Shown here: positions 12,998 through 26,290 of the stretch, piece after piece
How positions within the stretch are numbered: the stretch's first letter is position 1
Layout: each line of letters begins with the position of its first letter
Assembly: GCA_013400115.1 (NCBI GenBank)
Contig: VXBP01002800.1
Coordinates: forward strand, 496,001 to 560,000
Direction: 5' to 3'
Length of the DNA stretch: 64,000 nucleotides
DNA from: Rhinopomastus cyanomelas
Taxonomy: Eukaryota; Chordata; Aves; Bucerotiformes; Rhinopomastidae
Made by a program: the position numbers and the translations under genes
Notes under the pieces: generated by a model
The model's database searches: none
The model's input: the letters and a program-made list of their open reading frames with translations, nothing else
Told to the model about the DNA's origin: nothing

Positions 12998-13160
12998 AGG
13001 CCAAACTTCCTGATAGTGTACCCTAATCTCTCATCCAAGTCATCAATGAATAGTACTGACCCTTGGGGGACTCCACTAGATACAGGCATCCAACTAGACT
13101 GTGTCCCATTGATCACTACTCTCTGGCTTCTATCCTGCAGCCACTTCACCATCCACCTCA
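12998..13160 (-). mobile_element. CR1 LINE internal fragment (reverse-transcriptase core)
   Basis: On the minus strand this encodes a piece of the CR1 reverse transcriptase: a WLQDRSQRVVINGTQS segment, then the conserved SGVPQGSVL motif (RT block 4), then FIDDLDE. The few residues normally between SGVPQGSVL and LF..FINDL are missing, so a short deletion has removed them. The fragment matches 42900-43030 closely. Both the 5' part and the 3' tail are missing, which is atypical for a simple truncated insertion and implies later deletion. Confidence 0.88.
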
Positions 13161-15207
13161 GAAAACAAAAGAGAGATTGTTTCCTACATTAGTGTTGATT
13201 TTCAGAATAATTGATCCCTATGGTCTAAATAGCATGAAGCTGGGTACTGTTTCCTCTTACTAAAACTTACCAGATACCCTTGTAGAAAAAGCATTGTCTT
13301 ATTTTAGTTGCTTTTTATTTTGCAATCCAATAACTTTTGCAATATAGTAAAAGCCTTCTGTATCCATTGTGGTTCATCACTCATCCTTATGAACCTTAGT
13401 CAAAAGAACAGTAAACATTACACATTTTACTGTATGAGCAGGAAATAATAAAGAACACAAAACCAGAGGACTATCATGCTGCAGATTACCTGGTGCAAAA
13501 CAAATACTCTCAAATTCATTTTATCTAATTTGATTATTCTTTCAAGTATTTATAACTTTCTGATTTCTTCACTCTGCTGCCTTATATATGCTCAGCTTAG
13601 TGGGAAGTAACCACAATGAACTGATGAAGAAATATTTATACGTTTCATTAATTGTACCTACATGAAAGGGAGAGAGCAGCTACTTAAATGAAAACAGAGT
13701 CTCTGAAGGACTTTAAGAACAACGAAGAGGGACAATGCTAACAAATCAATAATTAAGTGGAACTCAGCATTTACAAATGTCCCCTTTTTTTTTGAATCAC
13801 ACAGCAACGTAACTCTTTTTTTCCTACTAAAAAAGTGAAGTGGCAGGCCCTAACTCTGAAAGTGTTAGTGAGACAATATTTCTCTGAAACCTAAATCATT
13901 AATTTAAGTGCCACACCTTGCTTTTGGCTAACTTCAGCTAAGGGTTTTAACTATCTCAGGCCTTAAACTGAATTAGATTTCAGAGAAACACGTTTAAAGC
14001 CCAGGCAACAAGGAAGCAATCAGTTCAATCAGGGAAGAACTGCTCATGAGCTACATATTTGAGTCAGTTCAAGGTCATGTTTGGTGCAGCTGGCTTGGAG
14101 AAAGTATGTGATACAATCCAATCTGGTTGGTTAAAGGTAGTCTTCTAAATCCACCTGCCCATTAAGAACTTGAAATATAACTGTCTTACGCTGCCAAGGA
14201 AAGACAAATTGAGCTGTCATCAACAGAAGGCATGTGACACCTTTGGGCAAGTAAAGCATTTTAACTCTGGTTAACTGGTTAACAACAAGTTCATGAGTCT
14301 AAAATGGGTTTCAACAGTCTGGTCAGGATATATGGAAACATATACAAGTTTTCTAATTACGCACATCCAGCCAGCGGGCTCTGATCTGTGAAGGTCTCCA
14401 TAAATTGTATTTCCCTGTTGCTGCGGAGTCGCAGATGATAAGTCTTGTATGAGAAGCATAAGCAGAAGCATTGCCCTTCGCCAACCTGTTGCAACTCTCT
14501 TGAAGATAATTTATGGGATCTTGTGCTCATCCACCAGAGCACAGAACAAGAAGAGTAGTTTATAAAGCATGACCTAATACTGCTGGGTACTGCACAGTAT
14601 CATCTTATCCCAAGAGTCCTAATTCAGCAAGGAAGCTGCCCAGGTAGCTGCTGTACAACCATTTATGCTCTTAACTCTGCATGTAGTGAAAATTTAAATC
14701 ATGGCAGTTGCTGCTACAAGTGTCCACACCCACTGTGCATAAGCCTACTAACTAAAAGAAGTCAGCACAGATTCCCACGGTCCAGTTCAACACAAAGATG
14801 GAAGTTCCACTGCAGAGTTTTACAGAGGAGAGAAATCCAGCTGAGGGAAACCAGTGTATCCAGCCACATTATCACCGCAGCTTAAATATGTTGAAAATGA
14901 CCCAGGTCAAGCAGTTCCAGCACAAATGGTCTTTTGCATTGTTTCAGTCAAAGGCAGAAAGAAAAGAGTAAGTGTTTCATCAGAATTAAAATGAAAAAAC
15001 AAAATAGACACGCTGACAATATAATCATGCCATCTAATTTTTTTTATCTAGCCACTGCTAACCTCTCTTAAAGATGCATCAATGCATCAATTTCTAAGGA
15101 AAATTATTTACATTGTCTTTATTACCTTGGCTAGTAAAGTTTTCTGATTTTAATGTGAATGTGATTACTGCTTTGGACAGAAGGAAAAGAAAAGCCGAAA
15201 ATAACAT
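13161..15207. other. Non-coding interval, nothing recognised
   Basis: Two kilobases of AT-rich unique sequence with no convincing coding, RNA or repeat feature. Confidence 0.6.
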
Positions 15208-15608
15208 CAAAATCATAAAATCATTAAGGTTGGAAAAGACCTTCAAGACCGTAATATTCAGCCATCAACCCAAGACCACCAGACCCATTAATTCATATTT
15301 CCAAGTGCTACATCTACATGATTTTTGAACACCTCCAGGAACAGTGACTCCACAATACTCATGGTACTGGACAGCCTGTTCCAATACTGGAGTACTCTTG
15401 TGCTGAATAGGTTTTTCTTAATATCCAGTCTAAGCTTCCCCTGACACAACCAGAAGCCACTTCCTCTTATGCTATTGCTAAGGACTTGGGATAAGAGACC
15501 ACCCCCCACCTCTCTACAACCTCCTTTCAGGTAGTTGTAAAGGGCAGTACAGTTTGTCTCAGCCTCCTTTTCTCCAGAATAAGCAATCTCAGTTCCCTCA
15601 GCTGGTAT
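15208..15608 (-). mobile_element. CR1 LINE 3' end, older subfamily
   Basis: The minus-strand copy starts at the left with a degraded tail (aatcataaaatcattaaggt) followed by 'tggaaaagaccttcaagacc', which is diagnostic of an older avian CR1 subfamily. It continues through the 3' UTR into the end of ORF2. The open frame 15288-15509 on the minus strand retains KLRLDIKKNLFSTRVLQYWN and the downstream FLEVFKNHVDV. Truncated at the 5' end near 15608. Confidence 0.9.
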
Positions 15609-18600
15609 CTAGAAGACTTTTGGACAGACAGATAATTTCTTACTGAGACTAGCTAAAATCTTACTGAGCTCTCAGACTCAGAACATTTATTTGTGGAAGC
15701 AAGTAAGAAACTGAAAGACTTCTACCAGCAATGCGTTTTGCAGCTGTGCAGGTCCATAAGGATCTGTAACTCACTCTCTGATGGATTAAATCTTTTCCTG
15801 AAACCTATGTAACTTTGGCTGACTCCCTCAGTATCTAATACTCCCCAAACAGCAAGTGGCAAATTTTACAGGTCTACATAAAAATTCTCAGGAGATGTCC
15901 AAATATTACTGAAATTTGGGAAAGACAGCATAACTGTGTAAGTATTTACAGCAAAGGCACAATAACACAACATGCAAAAAACCACCCAAAACACAACCAG
16001 AAATAAGTAAATGTAGAGGGCAAACTTGAGGAAGGACATGCCAGGACTTACATTGACAGAGGTATAATTGAGTCTTTCTTCTGATTAAACAGAGGAAAAC
16101 TGAATGCTCAGACAGACAGACTGCAAGTGGAATAAAAAGGGAATTTCACCACTGGACTTATTTCCCAGTAACAAAAGCAGAAAAGAAAAAGCGGATTTCC
16201 AGAGCAATGACCACATTGTTAATTAGCAGCATAATTTGTGCTGCCTTTAATGATGGCTTATTCTGTTCTGGCTGTCAGAAGTAAACAGGAAGGACATTTA
16301 GAAACCCAATGAAAAATAACCACAGTTTTAGGGCATTTGGTCTTGAAAAATGTACAGCTGCTGATGGATTAAAACACACGCATACACACAACTCATATAA
16401 ACATTTGAATAATAGTCAGAAGGAAAACAGGTAATGAGAGAGTGAAAGATTGTGTTTATAGAGTCGACTGGTTGACTAGGGTATAATTATGGGACCTGCT
16501 TCCAATCCATACTATGTAAAATAATTGGTGCATACAGGACACAGATTTGCTCATAATAAATGGATCTTCTCCTGATAGAGCAGAATGATATCAGTGTGAA
16601 TACACTAGAATGACAGCATAATTTATCAGGAGTGATGCTGAAGGGTGGACATTATTACCTTCAGCATTTCTGGAGGTATGTTGTATTTGCAGGCACTTCT
16701 TACTTTCGCATGGAAGGTGCATAAGGTAAAAGAGTGGCAGCCTTACGGATCGAAGTTTTAAAGAGGTTAATTAGATTGCACTAATCTTTTAGTTGTACTG
16801 CTGCCAAGCTATGCAAGGTGTTGCAGGAAAAAAAATGTGGCCAGCTGTGCTCCAGGCAAAATTGTTCATGTTCATTTGGAGAATGATACAGAGAGTATTC
16901 TTACTGTTCTCCCAGATCTCAGCCAACCAAAGCAGGTGAGAACAACAGAGTGAAAGCTCTCACAGTGCTGTTCTGCCTCCCTGCCGCACCACCTCCACCC
17001 AAGCCCTCTCAAAAAAACCCAATAACCCAAAATCCAAAAGTCATGGTTTGTTATATCTAATACTATCAGACAGATGATACTCTGACCCTTTCTAGTACAC
17101 TTCACGTTCCCGTGGAGGCTAAGTGATCACTTGCTACTGCAGCTATTTGGTCTACAGAAGAAGCCAAAGGTGATTGCAGGCCTTGATACATCCAAACATC
17201 TTCATCCATGGCCCTGTTGGAGTTTTAAAATCCCCTCTGTAGTTCTAGAGGGTTGAGATGCAGGTGCTACTATAAGTGCTGACCTTGCAGTTATGCCTTA
17301 TTCTTGATGAATTTGGTATTCTGGTCAGAATTACAGCAGTTCAGACACACTCCATGTTAGCAGTAATGAAGCATTTACGATTATACATAAAAAATGTTCT
17401 CAAGGAAAGGCTTCAAGAAAAGCTTTCTCACTCACCCTACAGAAAACTCCACGAATTGCTTTATGATCTCAGGATCTGGAGGTGGCCCTTCCAGTTCAGA
17501 AGGTCAATACACTGGTGGTTCAGCATTCCAGTACTGCCATGACTACAAGGTATATTTTTCCTGCAAGCAGTGAGCCAGGAAACAGAAGCAGACTTATATC
17601 TGGACACCTCAGCTTAGTGAGCAGTACCCTTAACCAGGAGTTCCAACTTCTGGGTTGTACATCTTACTGGTTAGCCCTCCTTTTTACTTACTGTTGTGTG
17701 ACAGAGCCCATTTTGCCTATCTTTTCTAGGGTGCTGCAGATCAAAAGAAGTAAGAACTGTCATATTATATTTGCTGATACATTAGTAGACAGAAGTACTA
17801 AAAGGAATCCAGAAGTTAACTGTTGTGTGGTGTGCAATAAATAGTACCACTATCACTTTTAGTGACAATTAATTGCTGAGTAGAGAGTTGCAGAGTTACT
17901 CCAGGGTAACATATTATCATCTATAACCACATTCAGTGGAAAAAAAACAACACAAGGGTACTTCTGCGGAAAAACACTTTAAAATGCATGGACGAAAATG
18001 TGGTGAATTATTTATGTAGCACACTAGTGATATAAAAATTCTTAGGCATAATATATTAGTTGTTGTCAAATATTTGTTAATTTCATTGTGGAGGTCTTCA
18101 TCCCCTAGTTCCAATGGTAGTTTGACAAATCCTCCAAAGGTTGGCATAGATCAAAGCTATCATTTATATTTCAGCTATCTGCACTCTGAGATACTTGTTC
18201 TGATTTTAATTTGTTAAGAATAATTAAAAGCATGTGTCAGAAGGGAAAGGCCATATCACACAACACAGATAACAAAAGGTTTCTCTTCCACCAGCTTTCT
18301 AAGGAAGAGTAGATCACTGGATCAACACTGAAGTCAGTCAGGTGGTATAGGGAATACATTTGACAAGTACTACCTGACATATGTTCTTCATGAACAGGTT
18401 AGTCACATGACTGTCTTCAGTCTCTCAAGTGCATCATTTCTATTCCACAGGACACATTTCTCCACTGATAGAAAACCAGCAAGAAATGGCTGACCACAAA
18501 GCACCAGTGTAAGTAGCCAGTATAAGACTTTCCATGAGGTTATTCGTGCTTTTTCCTGCTTCCCATTTTTTGCTTTGTTTTATTGCCTTCTCTGGAAAAA

Positions 18601-21600
18601 AACAAGCTTTACACTGACAAGGCCAATAGTTTCAGGTAAACTCTAGGCTCTGCTTGATAAGCATGAGACGTCACATAACAGCCCAGCCTTTGCTGCACAG
18701 CTGCCAGAACTGCTTACGCTACAGAGTTTAAGTCACACTAGCTTACAGCTGCCATATTAAAGCCACACTGACAACTGACAGTGATAGCTGAGGTATCATA
18801 CAGTTTCCAGTGCAACAAAGGAGATTTCCAAGCCAGGGCTTCCTTTTTCCAAACTGTTTTTTGTTAATCTAACCCACCACTCTTTCCCTTGAAAAGGAAG
18901 CCCCACGTGATTTCTTATTTATTTGTCTTGTCTTGACATGGATATCATCACCCTGTGATCTCCTGAAGGAAGTCTGCACCTGCGACTTTCAGGAACAGCC
19001 ATGAACAAGGATGCTCCACTTTATGCCCACAGTGGCTGTGGGCAGCTAAGCTGTGAAAGCTTTTGTAGCCATGAGCAGCAGTCAAGTTTAATCTCAAGAA
19101 GATTCTCAGTCCTACTCATAAGACACTGGCTATTCACCAAACATCACTCTCAAGCTTATGCTCACTTTAGACACTTTCTAGGAACAAGAAAGATTTAGGA
19201 ACAGCTGGTGAACACAGGACTACAGCACCTAGAGTCATGTGGCTTTTTTCTCCCCACTTTAAACTGGAGGAAAAGAACCACAGAATTGCTTTCTTCCAGA
19301 AACTGGTGTGGCCAAAGATCAAAGCAATAAAATAAACTTGCAGCTCATAAAAGCCACTTGCTTGTAATAGCAGCCTGAAAAAATGGCCCCAGGAACATAC
19401 TTCTAAAGAACCCACTTAGAAACAACCTGATGCTTAAAAACTAAACCTAAACAGTAATTAAAGAGCAACAAAAATTACACATCAAGGTTAAGGAGTCAAA
19501 TAGCATTAACATTGAGGACAAAATAGCTTTGGATTCTCCAGAAAAAGAAGGAATTTTTACTACTGGTGTCGACACCAAGCGCTGTAAGAAACAGGTGAGT
19601 TAGGAAAGTGTTCTACAAACTCAGATAATTAAAATGATTTAGAAATAGGTCTACAGGTGGGGTATGTGGACTTCACCTTGCAGATGCTTACTCATATTAT
19701 GGCCTGGTTCTTAGCTTTCAATAAGACACAAAAATGTTAGGTAAGCAGCGTTTTCCTATTCATTACAGACTAGACTGCCAAAGCAGATAAACACCCATAG
19801 TACATGAATAAACTCTCAGTTACTTGAAAATTGTGCTTATCTGTCTGTGAGTCAGAGGAAGGTGAGTGGGAGAGAAAAGGACATATGCTCTGAAAAGGCG
19901 ACATAAACTTGAAATTAAAAGCCTACATATTAGCCTTTACCAAAGAGAGAATGTCAAGTTCAATCCAAGGAAAATGAAACAGGCACTTAAAAATTCAGGC
20001 TGTAGTAAGTTAAAATTGCAGAAATCACATATTGAACTGTTTTACTATAGGTTATTCTCTTCCTCTCTTCAATATCCTCTGTAGCTAATCTTGGAGCAAC
20101 GTGCGACATTGCTAACCAACCTCATGTTGACAGCAAAGATGCCCACAAATTCCTCTTGAAAAACTGCGTATGGATGTTCTCATTTCTTTCTTCCTCCACC
20201 ATCTCTAACCCCAGGAAATAAACTAGAAAGAAATATGGAAAAATGAGAAACCCAGCTCAACACATATATACAACAGGAAATGCAGAAAAAGATAGCAGCT
20301 CACTTTCCATCGCTTCATAATCTATATAGTCATTTAGATCTATGCATCATGATTTGAAAATCCAGCTGTGCTCTTTCAATTGCACTGCCATCAATAGTAA
20401 TAATTCTGTCTTCAGAATTTATCTCGCAGTTTTGTTGCCAATACATGGAACAGCAGCCCACAGCTTACTCTGCCTTTCTATCAGCATACATAATATGCAA
20501 AATCTGAAGCACGGGCTCAGAGAAGGAAGAGTTGTCAAATACAAAACAAGTCTTTTTAAATAATTTTTTTTCAACTGTAACTTATTTTTCTGGTGTTTTG
20601 TCCTCCTTATGTTTTGATTGCTTAGATAAGTGAAAAAGACAAAGGCCTGTAACAACCATTGTAAAAACTACCCGTAAGGAAAGTCTCTGAGTATATAGTA
20701 CACACTAAAACACAACCACAACAGTGGGAGGTAAGGCTACTGGTAATGAAAGTTGTTTACTAACCACGAGGTAGATTTCCCAAATACGTACTATCAGAGT
20801 TCTGCAGAATAAATGCACAAACAGCACAGCCCAAACAAAGGCTAACAAGAATGCATAAGCAGGTGGGAATAAGGGAAAAGACAACTGCTTGTAAATACAC
20901 CATTGTGCAAAGAACAGCTTGGGAAAGAAGTGAACCTGCACCAGGGCTCAGCTTACATTGGCCGACTATAACAGAAAAGAAACATATACTAGAAGCTACA
21001 GAGAGCTATGCTATTTGCACAGCCAACTAAACAGATTGAGCAAATACCAGTTGCATCAAGTGCCATAGAGCTAAGTTCCAAGAGATGATGTCACGATCAG
21101 CTTCTGCTGATAAAGAGCAGGATGATGAGGGCTGGGTCAGGAAACCACAAGTGGAAGTGAATCGACTGCATTGACCTACCTCTGGTGCATCTCCGTTACT
21201 TGAAATCACAAGTTTTGACTGCAGAGTGGGCGTTGTAGGACAATGCAAACCCAGTATTAACCAGTGAGGACTGAATATATTAGTTTCAAATCCCTTAGTT
21301 CAGTCCACTCCAGAGATGTCTCACTCTAGTAAATAACACACTAATGAAGAAAGTGGGGCTTCACTGTGATGCGGGACATGGATGGGCCACAAGACTTCTA
21401 TACAACCTTGCAGTTTCTCTCCAGGTTTGGTTGAGCTTTTGTATGCTCCAGATATAAATGCTTTCCTCCCTCCATGGCTGAAAGGACTGTCTCGTTAATA
21501 CAGTAACTTCACTTGATTATAATCACAAAGTTCTCAAAATACTGTGTGATCATGGTTGATTGTTAACTAACATGTTGGACAAATCTCAATTCAGTGAAGC

Positions 21601-22821
21601 ACTTTTGCCTCTACAGGTTCCCTCTGCAGTTCCAGGTATAAGCTGCAACTCATTGCTTTCATTTGGTGCTCCCTGCACACAGTTGCTATGGTCTATGCTA
21701 ATACTCCTTCAGTGGTAGGCAGAATGACCTCCAAGAGCTGGATATTAATAAACAAAACTGGTATTAGCCATCCCTTACCAAAGTCAGTGACAGTAAATGA
21801 CCTAATGATCCTAAAAGGGCTTTAGAGACCTTTGCAGGTGGTACAGACATGTGAAATACTTAACCGAAAAAAAAGAGCTGAAATGATCACGGTATTTATT
21901 TTGAAGGGATACACCATTTCAAGTGCAGTAATTGAACAGTGGACTTCAAGAGAATAAATAACCTGCATGTCAGTCTGCCTGATTGAATCATCCTGTAATA
22001 TTCCAGTTAACTTAAAATATTCAATGTTAGAACAGCATCCAGATAGTTTCAATTAAGAAAGTTGTTTGAAAGCCTGCATACTGGCTGATATTCTAAACCA
22101 ATGAATGGAAAGATATTAAATGGATTTTAAAGTAGCTCTTTTTTGAGCACTGCAAATATCCTGTGGTTCTCAGCTGGGGGCTTGAAAAACAGCTGATCCA
22201 TGATTTACAGAATTGTAATTTTTACAGTTTCTCACAGGCAGACTTCACAGCTTTGAAGAGACATGAATTCATTTGATGTTTCCTTTCAAAATAAACCTGT
22301 CTGACAGTAGAGGCTAACAGGTGGGAAACTTGTAAATGAATCCTTTAAAGAAATTTACTGAAATTCCCAGTCCCAAGTCTTTCAGGATTAAGTACAAAAC
22401 TATCTCTGTTTAAGATAAAACTGAGTCTTAAACCAGAAAAATACAGAAGAAAGAGACAGTCTCTTTAAAAAGATCAGGGCTTTATCAGACTTTGTTTTCT
22501 GCAAAACTTCAGGAAGCTGTCTGGGTGTGCATGAAAGGTATATGCTAAAGCTCTGCTTTTTGTCTTGTGCTATTTCTGTGATACTTCAGAAAGGAAGTTT
22601 ATGCAGTATAGCTTCATAACTAGAGAATTAAAAATCAGTACAGAAATTCTGGATGATTTTGACATTAGACATCATGCAGGCATGGCAGGAATGCTCTCCA
22701 GGTAGCTTAGCCCTTTAGATCTGGAAATGCAATTTGAGGTGAGTTTCAAAAAACTAATAGTAAATAAACATCCCAGATAGAAATCACTTTTCTTATGAAG
22801 ACAGGAGTATTCATAAGTTGG
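15609..22821. other. Long unique non-coding interval
   Basis: Seven kilobases without CR1 or a supportable gene. Open frames such as 17482-17844 have no recognisable domain and no flanking splice logic that I could follow. The stretches 16180-16310 and 16590-16835 have the look of conserved non-coding elements (see findings). Confidence 0.6.
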
Positions 22822-23184
22822 AGTTGTTCAGCCTGAAGAGAAGACTCTTGGGGTGAACTCATAGTAACCTTCCTATAGCTTCCTATAGGAAGTCTGGGGA
22901 AGACTGTTCACAAGGGCATGGAACAACAGGAGTAGGGGACACGGTTTTAAGCTGGAAAAGGGTAGGCTTAGACTGGACATTAAGAATAAATTCTTTAATC
23001 TGAGGGTGGTGGATCCCTCGAACAGGCTGCCTAGAGAGGTCATCCCAAGAGACATTCAAAGTCAGGCTTGATGAGACATTGAGAAATCTATTCTAGTTAG
23101 AGGTGTCACTGCATGTTGTAGGGGAGCTGGACTAGATGACCTTTAGATGCCACTTTCAACTCGATACATCCTATAATTCTATTA
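22822..23184 (+). mobile_element. CR1 LINE 3' end, third subfamily
   Basis: A diverged plus-strand copy of the subfamily whose hallmark is 'acacggttttaagctggaaaag' in the end of ORF2. It includes 'agactggacattaagaataaattcttt', 'cgaacaggctgcctagagaggt' and a 3' tail reading 'ctataattctatta'. The beginning is damaged: a 'cctatag' unit is duplicated near 22870-22888. The age appears greater than that of the main-subfamily copies. Confidence 0.85.
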
Positions 23185-23832
23185 TCTTAACAGAACACAA
23201 GCCTTGCTACTCTTCTCCAGAACTATTATTTAAAGGGAAAAAGAAGCCCAGGATATCCCTTTTTAGTGAGTGCATACCTACATCTTGCACACATTTCAGA
23301 ACTGATTCTTCAGACCCTTATGCCTGCAGCTTCCCTTCCTTGTTGGTTCTTTTACAGACACTTCAGGTAACTTTCCTCAAACACACTTCGGCTGAGCCAT
23401 CGGCATTTTGGGAGTAGGTGCTCTCACAGTCAGACAGAAACAGTTTCCCACTTGTTCTCCTCCCCAAGTCTGGGGATCCTCAACAGCGCAGAGCAGACAG
23501 CATTGCAACAAGTTATAAACATTCAGTTGATGGAAAAATGTTTTTCACCATCCCTGTTTTTTAATACTTATGTCTTTAAATCTCTCTGTTCATTTGAGTT
23601 TCCACTGCAGTATTGAAAGTCTCAGCCCAGGCCTCAGGTTCCATCACAGGGTGTGATACAAAGCTGGTCATCACGGAAATGAAAACTTAGGTTTGCTGTG
23701 TTCTTGCCTCACCGGCACCACGGGGCTGTTGTACCACCTAGTGAATGTCAACTGTCTCTTCCTGTGTACAGTGATGCAGATGATAACGCTTATCCAATCT
23801 CTGAGTGGTACTGCAAAGCCTGATAAATTAAG
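23185..23832. other. Non-coding interval, nothing recognised
   Basis: Unique spacer; no gene or repeat recognised. Confidence 0.6.
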
Positions 23833-24986
23833 GAGCGCTCCTTGAGCATTCCAACAAGAAATAAGTCAAGGAAGGGAGCCAAAAGACCTACATGGTTAAA
23901 CACGGAGCTGCTGGGAAACCAAAGAGGAAGAAGAAAGCCTATAGGTCATGGAAGGAGGGGATGGCCACTTGGGGTGTATAAGACTCGGGTGAGAGAATGT
24001 AGGGATGCAACTAGAAAAGTCAAGGCCTCCTTGGAATTCAGCCTTGCAACAGAGGTCAAGGGCAACAAAAAGGGCTTCTTCAAATACATCGCAGGTAAAA
24101 CTAAAACTAGAGGCAATGTGGGCCCCTTGCTGAATGAGGTGGCTGCCCTGCAGACAGAGGATGCAGAGAAAGAAGAAACACTCAACACCTTCTTTGCTTC
24201 TGTCTGTACTTCTGGGGGCTGTCTTGATATCAAGACCCAGACTGTTGAGGTTCCAGAGGAAGTTGATGCAAGAGAGGACCCTGCCTTGGTTGATGAGGAT
24301 TGGGTTAGGAATAAGTTGAGCAAACTGAATGTGCACAAATCCATGGGCCCAGATGGGATGCACCCGCACATGCTAAGGGAGATGGCAGAAGTCATTGCTA
24401 GGCCACTCTCCATCATCTTTGCTAGGTCCTGGGGAACAAGAGAGTTGCCTAGGGACTGGAAAATAGCAAATGTTACCCCCATCTTTAAAAAGGGAAAGAA
24501 GGAAGACCTCGGTAACTATAGGCCCGTCAGCCTCATCTCCATCCCAGGACAGGTGATGGAACAATTTGTCCTAGAGGATGTCTCCAGGCACATCAAGGAC
24601 ATGAGGGTCATTAGGGACAGTCAGCATGGCTTTACAAAGGGAAAGTCATGCTTGACAAACCTGATAGCCTTTTATGAGGGCATAACCAGGTGGATAGATG
24701 ATGGCAGAGCAGTGGATGTGTCTATCTTGACAGGAGTAAGGCATTTGACACAGTCTCTCACAACATCCTCACAGCCAAACTGAGGCAGTGTCATCTAGAT
24801 TTTTGGGTAGTAAGGTGGATCGTGAACTGGCTACAGGGTAGAAGCCAGAGAGTAGTGGTCAATGGGACAGAGTCTGGATGTGTTCCTGTGTGACTTGGTC
24901 TAGGTGGTCCTGCCGTGGCAGGGGGATTGGACTGGATGATCTTTTGAGGTCCCTTCCAATCCCTAATGATTCTGTGATTGTGTGAA
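23833..24986 (+). mobile_element. CR1 LINE with ORF2 linker and N-terminal RT, internally deleted
   Basis: An unusually long CR1 fragment. The frame 23842-24717 encodes the segment between endonuclease and reverse transcriptase (NKKGFFKYIAGKTKTRGNVGP, FFASVCTSG), then RT blocks: the GPDGMHPHMLREM segment, NVTPIFKKGKKEDLGNYRPV, and DSQHGFTKGKSCLTNLIAFY. A single-base deletion near 24719-24721 shifts the frame just before RT motif A. In the next frame LDRSKAFDTVSHNIL follows at 24726 onward, up to the VVVNGTES segment at about 24870. There the element jumps directly to the last 115 bases of CR1 ('ctggatgtgttcctgtgtg'), so the palm catalytic block and the ORF2 C-terminus are lost. It ends in degenerate octamers at 24986. 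The ORF is a pseudogene of the CR1 polyprotein. Confidence 0.95.
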
Positions 24987-26258
24987 TAGAACCTTGCTCT
25001 CCAAAGGTAAATTGGGGAGGTTTATTTTACTTTCCAGACCATTTCAGTTTTTGGTGGTTTGCTTCTTTTCACTGTGTCATTCAGCCATATCCAAACGTAA
25101 GTAGTGAAATAGGGAGGAGTCACTGTGGTATAAAGTTTGAATTCACAATGAACATGACTTCTTTTTGCTCATGCAGTAGGGGTGTACTGTATACCTGCAT
25201 CATGCACTCACACTTTTGGATTTATTGTTTGGTTTGGGTTTGTTTGTTTTTTTTTTTAATATACTGGAGTTTTATGAAAGTAAAAAACCAAACTGTTAAA
25301 AATCACATAGTAAAGAAAACACTTTAAAAGGTCACAGCAAAGAGACACTGGTACAGCTGAGAAATGTAAGATGTACATACAGAGCATTAAAAGAAATTAA
25401 AATTAAAGGCTGAGAAACCTTTAATCTCTCCCTCTCATAGAACTCTCTGCTGCACAACCATTACAACTGCCTCCTGCACAGGTAAGAAAGGAGAGCTTTG
25501 AGTGAAAGACATTGACCATGAACTCTTCACACACAATCAGTGAAAGTTATTTAGCACAGATGTAGCTCTAATTGCGAGATACTCAAAAAATCAGTGTTTA
25601 ATGGCAAATGCCTAACTCCACCCTGGCAATGCTCTTGAACAAAATTTGCTTCACCTTTCACTTCCAGGCTCGCTCTCTTTCTAAAGAATGTATGTGTAGG
25701 AGAGATACATATAGGAAATAGAATTTTACAAGCTTAGTGACATTCCTACGTGACATACGAGAGTCTTACCAACAATTCACAGATGTGCACAGCACACTAA
25801 GGGGTAAAATGTAATTTGTAGGGATGACGAACTGATCTTTATCCATCTGTACATTCATCTCATGATAAGCATTCCATCTGCTGCAGACGCTAGCTACAGG
25901 GGCTTTTATACATCGGTTTTGGAGGCAGGGAGGAATCTACAGTATGCCTAAAGGGCTGGCTAAGAGAGGGAATCACAATTACAGCTGAGTTGTGCGGAAG
26001 GGTTTAAGTGGGTCAGCCATCCAGCTGCAGAGCTGCATGACATATTCCATCTGAATTAACAATACTTAAAACCTGTGTAATCAGTGGGAATGCTGAGAGG
26101 AAGTGTTCACTATAAAGTTTTACATTCCTTTGGTGCTCACATCCAGAAGGACTTCTGTTTTATAACAGAAGGGCTAGGATCTTCATTTCTTTGTTGCCTT
26201 TATCCCCTCGCACTCCACACATGCAAGTGTTTGTGTGGAGCCTGCCTAGCTGACCTTA

Positions 26259-26290
26259 ATTCTATAGAATTATAGAATCTCTCTCTCTCT
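26259..26290 (+). repeat. Palindrome ATTCTATAGAAT plus (CT)6 microsatellite
   Basis: A perfect 12-base palindrome (26259-26270) is followed by TATAGAAT and six CT units (26279-26290). The palindrome and the following bases resemble CR1 tail octamers in both orientations, but nothing else of CR1 is attached, so this could be coincidence. Confidence 0.6.

Noticed and set aside
23896..24482. Two long minus-strand open frames (157 and 178 codons)
   Set aside because: Antisense to the plus-strand CR1 ORF2 pseudogene at 23833-24986.
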